From: a virus
DNA: 64,000 bases
Direction: 5' to 3' (one strand)
Virus record (IMG/VR): IMGVR_UViG_3300031918_000019
Span: 1-64,000 of that record
A model generated the notes under the pieces. That model saw only the letters and a list, made by a program, of their open reading frames with translations, did not search any database and was not told where the DNA came from. The position numbers were made by a program, and so were the translations under genes. Each line of letters begins with the position of its first letter. The first letter of the stretch is position 1. Positions 17,551 to 25,085 of this stretch are shown here, in pieces.

Positions 17551-17605
17551 ATTTAAAAAATATAATATGTTATGCTACGTAAAAGGCAAAAGGAGTATGA
17601 TAATT

Positions 17606-18337
17606 ATGGAACAATTACAAAATCAATTATTATTAATTGAACAAGTTATTATAGGAGGTGCAATAGCTTTTGGTTTAGCTTATTTATTAAAAGAAGTTGG
17701 TGTATTATTTACTTATTTAAAAACAAAAACATCGTTAATAAAGGATGAGAAAGTTAGAAAAATAGTAGATTCCACATTAGATGCAGTAGATAAATTAGTT
17801 ATTAAGAATATTACTAATGTTGATGTAACTTTAAAGCCTGTTATTTTGCAAAGTATTGCAGATGGAAAAGTAACTCCTGATGAAATTAATAAATTATTAG
17901 AAATTGTAAAAAACAATACTATAAAACAACTTTCTGATGATTCTCTTAAAGTATTAAATGATAGTCTTGGAGATGTAGATTTATATTTAGAAAGTACTAT
18001 TGAGGACAAATTAGCTACATTAAAAATTGACCCTACTAGTGCAGTATCAAAGACCATTTTACCAGAAAAGTCTGTAGTAGTTGTGGATACAAGTATATTG
18101 ACTAATCAAATAAATCAATTACAGTCTGATAAAGATGTTTTGATTCAACAAATATCACAAGTAACTTCAGATAAGACTAATGTTGAACAAGCTAATGCAC
18201 AGTTATCTAACCAAGTAGATAGTTTAAATGCTCAAGTTTCACAAGTTGAGGCAGATAAAAAAATATTACAGGACAAGCTAAGTTCTATCACCAATACTTT
18301 GACTCAAGTTGTTAATCCTACTACAAATATACAATAA
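17606..18337 (+). CDS. Holin-like membrane protein with long coiled-coil tail
   Basis: 243 residues from ATG 17606 (SD AAAAGGAG). One N-terminal membrane helix (about residues 11-37, VIIGGAIAFGLAYLL), then a soluble domain with EKVRKIVDSTLDAVDKLV, resembling LL-H-type phage holins, and a C-terminal coiled coil (about 165-240, ILTNQINQLQSDKDVL). Placed directly after the endolysin, so a holin or holin partner is likely. It is longer than typical LL-H holins because of the coiled coil. The last 45 bases have a diverged copy at 21556-21600. Confidence 0.6.
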   Translation: MEQLQNQLLLIEQVIIGGAIAFGLAYLLKEVGVLFTYLKTKTSLIKDEKVRKIVDSTLDAVDKLVIKNITNVDVTLKPVILQSIADGKVTPDEINKLLEIVKNNTIKQLSDDSLKVLNDSLGDVDLYLESTIEDKLATLKIDPTSAVSKTILPEKSVVVVDTSILTNQINQLQSDKDVLIQQISQVTSDKTNVEQANAQLSNQVDSLNAQVSQVEADKKILQDKLSSITNTLTQVVNPTTNIQ

Positions 18338-18413
18338 ATAATTAATATAAATAACTATAATAAAAAGACCTAAATTTAAAATGTACCCTTTGTCAAGGAC
18401 GATTTAAAAAAGC

Positions 18414-19265
18414 CTAGGCTACATTGAGAAGATGATTTCTGTATTGGACAGGAGTCATCTTTTCTAAATCCCATTGATATCTATATTCGTTGTAATAAAT
18501 CATGTATTGATTAACTTCTTCTTTTAGCGCATCTAAAGTTTCACATTGCTTTATATATGCCTCATCTTTAAAATGCCCGAAGAATGACTCTTGTGGAGCA
18601 TTATCCCAACAATTACCTCGTCTAGACATAGATTGTCCTAATTTAGCATCTTTAACTACTTGTTGAAATTTAGGGCTAGTATAATGTACACCTTGATCAG
18701 AGTGGATAAATGCATCTTTATGTAATTCTATTGATTTATTGTCTTTTAGATTCTGTATTGTATCAGTTACTATATCTAGTTTTAGACTCGATGATACATT
18801 ATATGCTACTATTTCATTTGTGCTGGCATCTTTAATTGTGGATAAGTATGCTTTTTGACCTTTACCATAAAATAAATATGTTATATCTGTTAGTAATATT
18901 TTACCTGGTATACCTTGTTTGAAATTTCTCTTTAGTAGATTTGGTAAAACAGTATGTTCTCTTGTTGCTTTCATCATTCTTCTATATGGATTTGCTTTTC
19001 TAATAGGACAAATGATACTATATTTTTTCATAACTCTTCTAATACGCTTCAAGTTATATATAATTCCAAACTGACCTTCTAAAGTCATTTTAATTTGTCT
19101 AGCGCCCTTTTTACGATTTTTAAACTTATATGCCTTAATTATATTATCTCTAATCAACTCATCTTCTATATCTCTAGACTCTCTATATCCTTTAGATTTA
19201 GTTGAAAAATAATTATAGTACCCCGAACGTGAAACGCCTGCTAAATCACATAAATTGCTAATCAT
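18414..19265 (-). CDS. IS3-family transposase OrfB (DDE integrase domain)
   Basis: 283 residues from the internal ATG; the natural product is probably an OrfAB fusion. On the minus strand a run of eight A (19376-19369) in CTAAAAAAAATAC at the end of orfA allows a -1 shift, after which the frame reads KNTIPRKGADKEQ and runs without stop into this ORF. Catalytic triad visible: LLTDITY (D127), HSDQG (D190), PQESFFG (E226). An HTH_21-like segment (KGARQIKMTLEGQFGI) precedes the rve core. Intact, hence potentially active. Confidence 0.9.
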   Translation of the reverse strand: MISNLCDLAGVSRSGYYNYFSTKSKGYRESRDIEDELIRDNIIKAYKFKNRKKGARQIKMTLEGQFGIIYNLKRIRRVMKKYSIICPIRKANPYRRMMKATREHTVLPNLLKRNFKQGIPGKILLTDITYLFYGKGQKAYLSTIKDASTNEIVAYNVSSSLKLDIVTDTIQNLKDNKSIELHKDAFIHSDQGVHYTSPKFQQVVKDAKLGQSMSRRGNCWDNAPQESFFGHFKDEAYIKQCETLDALKEEVNQYMIYYNEYRYQWDLEKMTPVQYRNHLLNVA

Positions 19266-19330
19266 ATTGCTATGTTTATACTTTTCAATTACTGATTTTA
19301 TGATGATAAATTTTTGATTAGCGCATAAAT

Positions 19331-19759
19331 TTATTTGTTCTTTATCAGCCCCCTTTCTAGGAATTGTATTTTTTTTAGCAGTTCATTCTCTGCTTTCAAT
19401 AAATTAATTTGAGCCTGAAGGCGTTCGTATTTAGTCTCTATGGACAACTCTTTCTTAGTTGGTCTTCCACTATTTAATTTTCTAGTATCATTTAGCCCTA
19501 TAACACCATTTTCTTTATACGCTTTTTTCCACCTCTTAGCAGCAGAACTTATTCTATACATGCCTATAATATTTATATCAAATCCACACTCAGTAAATAT
19601 TATTCTTGGAATTTTTCCTTTGTCATGCTCTATAATAAAGATATTTCTAAATTCTTCAGTATATGTAACACCTTTTGCGCTCACATTTTTTACATGTTTA
19701 TTATTTGAAAGTATTTCAATCTCTTTATTTGTAAAAATCTTTTTACTCATAGTCTCCAC
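19331..19759 (-). CDS. IS3-family transposase OrfA (helix-turn-helix)
   Basis: 142 residues. N-terminal helix-turn-helix region (FDINIIGMYRISSAAKRWKK) and a C-terminal leucine-zipper-like coiled coil (LQAQINLLKAENELLKKI), as usual for OrfA of IS150-type elements. The ORF ends just after the A8 frameshift window, and GERGL-like residues at its end are replaced in the fusion. It binds the terminal repeats. Confidence 0.85.
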   Translation of the reverse strand: METMSKKIFTNKEIEILSNNKHVKNVSAKGVTYTEEFRNIFIIEHDKGKIPRIIFTECGFDINIIGMYRISSAAKRWKKAYKENGVIGLNDTRKLNSGRPTKKELSIETKYERLQAQINLLKAENELLKKIQFLERGLIKNK

Positions 19760-19903
19760 CTCTAATATTATTTATTTTATTATACACAAAAATACCCTAT
19801 AGGTAGACTTTTTTAAACTGTCTACTCTATAGGGTACATTTTAATTTTTAATATTTAAATTTAGGTCTTTTTATTATGTCTAATTTAGAAAGGATGGTTA
19901 ATT

Positions 19904-20080
19904 ATGAATAAATATTTTGCAATAAATCAAAAGAGTTTAGCGGATGCATTAGTATTTTTAGGATTTAATTATATGAAGTTTGATGATAAAAAATATGGAA
20001 AGATTTATTCTTTTGTAAATTCTGATAAGTTACAAGAATCAATTCATGAATTTAATATATTAAAAAATAAATTAAAATAA
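19904..20080 (+). CDS. Small conserved-looking protein (58 residues)
   Basis: ATG 19904 after GAAAGGATGG. Sequence pattern (MNKYFAINQKSLADALVFLG, then KIYSFVNSDKLQESIHEFN) resembles the small DUF5659-type phage proteins; a similar plan is seen in the 58-residue protein at 43502. Function unknown. It lies directly after the terminator that the IS split and 23 nt before the EDxHD nuclease gene. Confidence 0.6.
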   Translation: MNKYFAINQKSLADALVFLGFNYMKFDDKKYGKIYSFVNSDKLQESIHEFNILKNKLK

Positions 20081-20103
20081 AATAATAAGGAGTGTGGATA
20101 ATT

Positions 20104-21561
20104 ATGAAAGATACAAAAAGAATTATATATTCAGATAAATTACCTAGATATACAGAAGGTAGATATAGAAATAAAATAAATTGGAAAGAAAGTATAGGTT
20201 GTAAAGTACAATTTATATATGATGATATAACAGGATATGTTGAAATTATTGAATATAATAAGATTACTAAGGAATTAATAATAAAACATAACAATCTTGA
20301 GTCTATAATATTATGTGGAAATTTTTTAAAATGTAAGTTAGGTACAATTTTAAAGAAATATACTTCGGAATTTAAACTCGAAATAGGAGATAGATTTCAA
20401 GACAATAAGAGAGATATAATTATTGTAGACAAAGAATATAGACTAAAATATGATAATAAAAACAAAAAGTATAACATGAAATATTATAAATACAAATGCA
20501 ATAGATGTAGATATAATGAAGGTTGGATTGTAGAATATGATTTATTAAAAGGACATGGTTGCTCATGTTGTCATGGATTAACTACAGTATTAGGTATTAA
20601 CACAATATGGGATACTGCTAGATGGATGTGTGACTTGGGTGTGTCAGAAGAAGATGCTAAAACTCATACACATGGAAGCAATAATAAAGTAAGCGTCATA
20701 TGTCCAGATTGTAAATTAGAAAAGATGGTAAAAATATGTGATTTATATACAAATCACTCAATATCATGTAAATGTGGGGATGGCTTTAGTTATGGTCATA
20801 AGTACATATTTAGTTTACTAACTCAATTAAAACAAGATTTCATAGATAATTATACATTTGATTGGTGTAAATTCTATAATCTATATAAAGAAAAAGAAGT
20901 TTCAGGAGAATATGATTTTATTTTAGAAGATAAAAATATAATTATCGAAGTAGATGGAGGATTTCATAGAACAGATAATAATAGAAGTGGGCAGACGAAA
21001 GAAGAATCTATATTTTTAGACAATGAAAAGGATAAACTGGCTCTAGATAATGGGTATAAAGTTATTAGAATAATTTATAACGATGATAATTTAAATATCA
21101 AACAAAATATAATATTAAATAAATATTTAAACATCTTATTTGACTTATCTAATATTGATTGGACTAAATGTGAAGAATTTGCGTTAAGTAACAGAGTTAA
21201 GGAAGCTTGTAAATTAAAAAATAATAACCTTGAAATGACAACTACTGAAATTGGATTAATCTTAAATATTAGTTCAGATTCAGTTAGAAATTATTTAAAA
21301 AAGGGAAATAAACTTGGTTGGTGTTACTACAATGCTAAAGAAGAACAAATTAGAAATTCCATAAAAACAGGATACAAGGTAACAAAAAAAATAGAAGTAT
21401 TTAAGAATGGAGAATCATTAGGAGTTTTTGAATCTATAAAATGTTTAATTGATAAAAGCAAAAAAATATTAGAAGTACAATTATGTAGAAATGGAATAAG
21501 AGAACAAATAAAAAATAATACAGAGTCATATAAGGGATTTACCTTTAATATTTCAAGCTAA
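20104..21561 (+). CDS. EDxHD (Vsr-like) homing-type endonuclease, second copy
   Basis: 485 residues from ATG 20104 (SD AAGGAGTG). Same plan as the protein at 5925: KLEIGDRFQDNKRDI, Cys clusters (CNRCR near 132, CSCC near 153, CPDC near 200, CKCG near 222), nuclease core GHKYIFSLLTQL, EYDF (D271) and IIIEVDGGFH (E282, D284, H288), then MTTTEIGLILNISSDSVRNY as DNA-binding helix-turn-helix. The 3' end overlaps a decayed coding remnant that resembles the 3' end of the holin-like gene, suggesting the nuclease gene arrived by insertion into or replacement of a duplicated gene. Confidence 0.7.
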   Translation: MKDTKRIIYSDKLPRYTEGRYRNKINWKESIGCKVQFIYDDITGYVEIIEYNKITKELIIKHNNLESIILCGNFLKCKLGTILKKYTSEFKLEIGDRFQDNKRDIIIVDKEYRLKYDNKNKKYNMKYYKYKCNRCRYNEGWIVEYDLLKGHGCSCCHGLTTVLGINTIWDTARWMCDLGVSEEDAKTHTHGSNNKVSVICPDCKLEKMVKICDLYTNHSISCKCGDGFSYGHKYIFSLLTQLKQDFIDNYTFDWCKFYNLYKEKEVSGEYDFILEDKNIIIEVDGGFHRTDNNRSGQTKEESIFLDNEKDKLALDNGYKVIRIIYNDDNLNIKQNIILNKYLNILFDLSNIDWTKCEEFALSNRVKEACKLKNNNLEMTTTEIGLILNISSDSVRNYLKKGNKLGWCYYNAKEEQIRNSIKTGYKVTKKIEVFKNGESLGVFESIKCLIDKSKKILEVQLCRNGIREQIKNNTESYKGFTFNISS

Positions 21562-21712
21562 ATTGGATAGTATCAATGCTACATTGAATCAAGTTGTTAA
21601 TTCAAATGTAAGTAATAATGTAACAGTTAGTGGAATTACAGTTAATAGCAATGATGCAACTAATATTATGAACAATGTAGTTGATACTGCTAATCAAACA
21701 GTATCACAATAA
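21554..21712 (+). pseudogene. C-terminal remnant of a holin-like/coiled-coil protein
   Basis: An open frame without a start, 52 codons then TAA, reads QAKLDSINATLNQVVN, then VTVSGITVNSNDATNIM. It matches the end of the protein at 17606 (DKLSSITNTLTQVVN) in protein and in DNA: AAGCTAA starts both stretches and TCAAGTTGTTAAT is shared. The 5' part of this copy is missing; the nuclease stop codon falls exactly at AAGCTAA. Confidence 0.6.
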
Positions 21713-21732
21713 ATTAATATAATATAAAAAGA

Positions 21733-21795
21733 CAATAAATCAATTAATTTATTGGGATTTGAAAGGGCTTAGATGAAATACTCTAGGTCTTTTTA
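21733..21795 (+). terminator. Two hairpins, the second an intrinsic terminator
   Basis: CAATAAAT/ATTTATTG (21733-21752) form a perfect 8-bp stem. Downstream AGGGCTTAGA and TCTAGGTCTT pair with several G-U, followed by TTTATTATG. Confidence 0.65.
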
Positions 21796-21844
21796 TTATG
21801 AAAAACTTGTATGTTGTGATAGGGAGTATTCGCTCACTTCCTTT

Positions 21845-21973
21845 AGTTTGGAAATATATAAGATTGATGGGTTAGAGAGTAATTAACTCTAACCTTATTA
21901 GTTGTGAACCAAATTAATTAGAGTGGAAATTCGATTGGAATATATAAGAGAGTGAAATTATATAGTCCAAACT
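21845..21973 (+). ncRNA. Candidate structured leader before a GIY-YIG gene
   Basis: AGTTTGGA (21845-21852) is complementary to TCCAAACT (21966-21973) and would close a 129-nt domain. Inside, GGTTAGAG and CTCTAACC form a strong 8-bp hairpin, and the element TTGGAAATATATAAGA has a near copy (TTGGAATATATAAGAG). It ends 27 nt before the ATG at 22000. More structured than surrounding spacers; no known RNA family recognised. Confidence 0.35.
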
Positions 21974-21999
21974 ATAAAAAATGAAAGAGAGTGATTTTA

Positions 22000-22893
22000 A
22001 TGAACAAAGAACAATTAATTAAATTCAAAACAGGAGAATCTAAATTAGAATTATTAAATAAAGGAGGTGTTTATTTTATAAAAAATAATTCTAATAATCT
22101 TATTAAGATTGGAAAATCTAAAAACATTTATCAAAGAATGACACAATTATATTCAACTTTTAGACATATTGGAGAAGAGAAAGTAGACGTAGATTTAATA
22201 GGTTATATATTATGTGAAAATTATGATAAATTAGAAATAGATTTACATAAAAAATTTAAGAAAAATAAAATTGTAAATGAATGGTTTGATATTAATGAAG
22301 ATAAAGTATCAAATGTAATTAAATTAATAAATGCAAATGAATATAATAATTCTAAAGAAAAAGAATTAACAATAGAATCTCTATATAACGAGATAGATAA
22401 AATAAAGCATAACAAGGAAACATGGAATTTACATTTGTGTAGTTCAATTGTAAAAAGATGCAATGAGGAAGAATGTATATGTGATTTAGAAAAATGGGAT
22501 GAAAATGAGGAAGATACAAAATATATTTATAATATGCTATTAGAAAATATTAAGTATTTAGAAGAAATCGGAGAAATTGATAATTATAATGATTATAAAG
22601 AATATAAAATTGAAGCAGATAATAAAAATTACAAAGCATTACAAGAATATATGATGGATTTAAATGGATGTGATTATCAATATTTTGCAATTAAAGATTT
22701 AATTTCAGAAAAGGAATTAGAATTAACAAAAAGAGTTTGTGGCATAACAGAAGTAATATATAATCCTTGGTTCGATTTATGGTGTAGAAATGCTGTTCAA
22801 GAATTAAAAGAAAAATTTTCAGAGTTTAAAAACATTATAGAACAATATAAAGATGAATTGTTATATTGTTATCTTCCATATGGTGATAAATAA
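22000..22893 (+). CDS. GIY-YIG (T5orf172-type) nuclease-domain protein
   Basis: 297 residues; ATG 22000 follows GAAAGAGAG, while the GTG at 21991 lies inside it. N-terminal GIY-YIG/T5orf172 domain: GGVYFIKN (22-29), LIKIGKSKNIYQRMTQL (34-50) and a Glu-bearing helix LEIDLHKKFKKNKIVNEWF (about 77-96). The remaining 190 residues are acidic/helical and unrecognised. Such genes in phages are often mobile or involved in DNA processing. The next gene overlaps its stop (TAATGA). A structured leader precedes it. Confidence 0.65.
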   Translation: MNKEQLIKFKTGESKLELLNKGGVYFIKNNSNNLIKIGKSKNIYQRMTQLYSTFRHIGEEKVDVDLIGYILCENYDKLEIDLHKKFKKNKIVNEWFDINEDKVSNVIKLINANEYNNSKEKELTIESLYNEIDKIKHNKETWNLHLCSSIVKRCNEEECICDLEKWDENEEDTKYIYNMLLENIKYLEEIGEIDNYNDYKEYKIEADNKNYKALQEYMMDLNGCDYQYFAIKDLISEKELELTKRVCGITEVIYNPWFDLWCRNAVQELKEKFSEFKNIIEQYKDELLYCYLPYGDK

Positions 22894-24014
22894 TGAATAT
22901 AGAAAATTTAGAATTAAAAGAATATAAAAATTACAAAGAGTTATGCATAATAATAAATGAACCAATTAAAACAGGAAAGTCAAAACAATTACAATTGAAA
23001 GATTGGGAAAGATATTTTGAATATCATAAGGAAGGACAAAAAATAATCATTGATAAAGTTTTTAATGAGGTAAAGGAGAAAATTGATATGAGGGGAAAAC
23101 AAGATAATAACACACCTAAATATGTTGAAAATATTGAATTGAATATCATTGGTGAATTGCTTACTAGAGGACAAAATAATAAATATGTTGTTGGTCGTGG
23201 AGTATTACTTAGAAATGTTGGCTTGACTAATACTAATTATTCATATTGCAAAAGAAGGCAAGATAAATTAGCTTCATATCTAGAAGTAAAAAAAGAAGTA
23301 GTTAATGATTATTATACTTGTGTTGATTCTATGATATTAGGCAATTTAGAAAAAGCTCTTAAAAATTTATCTAATAAAAAGATAATACAATTAAATAGTA
23401 CATTATTGATTTGCAAAAATGTACTAACGGATGTTACATATCAACATATTACTCAAGTAGATGAATTTGATGAAGAAATAGAAATAATCAAGCCAGTTGT
23501 ACAATCAGATGTAATTTATGTACAAGCTACAGATGAAGAAAGACTTCTTATTAATGTTTCAGAAAAGAAAGTGCTAACTGATATGGGATTTGAAAAATTA
23601 ACAGATGTCTTTTTAAAGAATAAATTAAAACAATATTACGACCAATGCTATAAAGAAATAAGAAGAGAAATGAAAGACTTAAACTTCTATTTTCAAGCTT
23701 ATGATATAATTTATGATTTTGATATTCTAGCAAATGAATTAGAAAAGCGTGGATATGATGATTGGAGTAAAGAACTAAAAAAAGAACAGTCAGATATAAT
23801 TAATAGTGGTGCTATGAATAGAATAATGGACAATGCTGAAAAAAGAAAAGATAAAGCAACTCCTGATCTTGGAACACTATTAGAATCTGATAGGAAATAT
23901 ATTAGGACACAAGATGATTATATAGCAAATTATAGTCAACTAAACAATAGTGTAATTAATGTGAATTCTAAAAACATTAAGGCTAATGTCAAGAAAACTA
24001 AAAATAAAAAATAG
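22893..24014 (+). CDS. Phage protein of unknown function, possible DNA-binding
   Basis: 373 residues, start overlapping the preceding stop. N-terminal motif IKTGKSKQLQLKDWERYFEY recurs in uncharacterised Firmicute phage proteins and may be a DNA-binding module. The remainder is helical and charged, with a Lys-rich C-terminal tail (ANVKKTKNKK). Translational coupling with the GIY-YIG protein suggests joint function. No catalytic signature seen. Confidence 0.55.
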   Translation: MNIENLELKEYKNYKELCIIINEPIKTGKSKQLQLKDWERYFEYHKEGQKIIIDKVFNEVKEKIDMRGKQDNNTPKYVENIELNIIGELLTRGQNNKYVVGRGVLLRNVGLTNTNYSYCKRRQDKLASYLEVKKEVVNDYYTCVDSMILGNLEKALKNLSNKKIIQLNSTLLICKNVLTDVTYQHITQVDEFDEEIEIIKPVVQSDVIYVQATDEERLLINVSEKKVLTDMGFEKLTDVFLKNKLKQYYDQCYKEIRREMKDLNFYFQAYDIIYDFDILANELEKRGYDDWSKELKKEQSDIINSGAMNRIMDNAEKRKDKATPDLGTLLESDRKYIRTQDDYIANYSQLNNSVINVNSKNIKANVKKTKNKK

Positions 24015-24087
24015 TCACTTTTAGAGTCTGTTATATTGTATATAGGGGATTCATACAATCACTATTATAATGTTTTCTGAAAGTGAC
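24014..24087 (+). repeat. Large nested inverted repeat after the 22893 gene
   Basis: GTCACTTTTAGA (24014-24025) pairs with TCTGAAAGTGAC (24076-24087); within the loop ATTGTAT and ATACAAT form a second perfect 7-bp stem. It overlaps the stop codon and has no U-run, so it may protect the transcript 3' end or act as a DNA site rather than as a terminator. Confidence 0.5.
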
Positions 24088-24139
24088 AAAATAAATTAAA
24101 AGTCAATTCTATTTGTGAGTCTGAAAGACGAAACAAAAG

Positions 24140-24238
24140 AACAACCGACAGGGCGTTAGGTGTTGGCACTAAAGTTTGGGTGGATAAGAGTCTTGTAGCT
24201 AACGCTACGCTTTTCTTCCACCTACGGTGTCAGAGAAT
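24140..24238 (+). ncRNA. Candidate structured RNA before the second GIY-YIG gene
   Basis: GC-richer than its surroundings. GGTGGATAAGAG pairs with CTTTTCTTCCACC around an inner hairpin GTAGC/GCTAC; TGGCAC and GTGTCA can close the domain. The inner loop sequence CTAACGC is complementary to GCGTTAG upstream, a possible pseudoknot. No known family recognised. The GIY-YIG gene begins 31 nt later. Confidence 0.4.
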
Positions 24239-24268
24239 TATACTAATTGAATTATGGAGTGATTTAAA

Positions 24269-24571
24269 ATGAGTGGAGTATACATAATTAAAAATTTAAA
24301 TAAATCTACTGAGGACAAGCTTTTCGTAAAAATAGGTTGTTCAAAAGATATAGATAAAAGATTTTCACAGATTAAAAGTAGCCACAGATTTAATGGAAGT
24401 TTAGATGAATTAGAAATTTATAAAACTATTGAATGTAAATCATATATGAAGTTAGAAAAAATAATCCATCAAATAATGAAAAGCAGACAACAAGTTAATG
24501 AATGGTATTTTACAGAACCAAACTTTTTGGAAGGTAGATTGGCGATGGTTGATTTAAACAGATATAATTAA
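24269..24571 (+). CDS. Minimal GIY-YIG (T5orf172-type) nuclease
   Basis: 100 residues, SD GGAGTG. It consists of only the nuclease domain: GVYIIKN (3-9), FVKIGCSKDIDKRFSQI (19-35) and MKLEKIIHQIMKSRQQVNEWYF with the candidate catalytic Glu. Related to the N-terminus of the 22000 protein. Preceded by a structured RNA-like region and followed by a strong terminator, so it is an independent unit. Confidence 0.65.
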   Translation: MSGVYIIKNLNKSTEDKLFVKIGCSKDIDKRFSQIKSSHRFNGSLDELEIYKTIECKSYMKLEKIIHQIMKSRQQVNEWYFTEPNFLEGRLAMVDLNRYN

Positions 24572-24591
24572 TAAATTAATAGAACAATAAA

Positions 24592-24625
24592 AGGAGATTA
24601 GGAAATAAAATCCTAGTCTCTTTTT
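24592..24625 (+). terminator. Intrinsic terminator
   Basis: GGAGATTAGGA pairs with TCCTAGTCTC, followed by TTTTT. It ends the nuclease block before the second fibre cluster. Confidence 0.75.
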
Positions 24626-24764
24626 AAAATAAATTCCAATTCAAATTCATCATTTATCCACAGTTGTTTTTATAAGATTTATTTTAGATTAGTAAATCTT
24701 AAAAGATAATTTTTGCAAAGATTATTAACTGAACAAATTATACAATAGAAAGGAATGATTGATA

Positions 24765-25067
24765 ATGTCTTTTATAAGCTACAACATAAAAAAAGGTAAT
24801 GAATATAATCGTTTTACAAAAGAACTTGATTTTTTTACTGAAGATTCTGGAGTAACTACTAGTAATTTTAGTAATTATATGTCTAATAATTTTAGTAATT
24901 ATGATGATGAGATTGGATTTATTCCACAAGGAACTATAGGAATATTAACCACAATGACAGATATGTACGTTGCCAGATTTCTAGAAGATACGGGGAATAT
25001 AAACCCAGAAAATAATTGGCATGAGGGAGTATGGTTTTTACTTGCAAGTGTGCCTAGAGTTTTATAA
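24765..25067 (+). CDS. Small protein heading the second fibre block, unknown
   Basis: 100 residues, SD GAAAGGAATG. Ser/Asn/Phe-rich with a repeated SNFSNYMSNNFSNY stretch (about 34-48) and a C-terminus rich in Trp/Phe (NNWHEGVWFLLASV). No signal peptide or known motif. It ends 18 nt before the 1159-residue fibre-like gene, so it probably belongs with it structurally. Confidence 0.55.
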   Translation: MSFISYNIKKGNEYNRFTKELDFFTEDSGVTTSNFSNYMSNNFSNYDDEIGFIPQGTIGILTTMTDMYVARFLEDTGNINPENNWHEGVWFLLASVPRVL

Positions 25068-25085
25068 GAAAGGAGGAAATAAATT

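Larger units (their letters stand above)
18382..19838 (-). mobile_element. IS3-family insertion sequence (IS150-like)
   Basis: 1457 bp bounded by TGTACCC...GGGTACA. The 31-bp ends (18382-18412 and 19808-19838) share TGTACCCT and TTTAAAAAAG with GAC between. Contains orfA and orfB in the IS3 order with a frameshift window. No clear target duplication was found at the borders (AAAA on one side, TTTT on the other). Both reading frames look intact. Confidence 0.9.
18362..19872 (+). terminator. Terminator split by the IS element
   Basis: AAAAAGACCTAAATTT (18362-18377) is perfectly complementary to AAATTTAGGTCTTTTT (19857-19872, followed by ATTATG). Together they would form a 16-bp terminator stem of the family used after other rightward genes; the IS now lies in the loop. 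Termination after 17606 may be weakened or replaced by sequences in the IS. Confidence 0.75.

Noticed and set aside
18378-19842. Target-site duplication of the IS element
   Set aside because: The flanking bases (AAAA and TTTT) extend the inverted symmetry and give no direct repeat, so no duplication is claimed.
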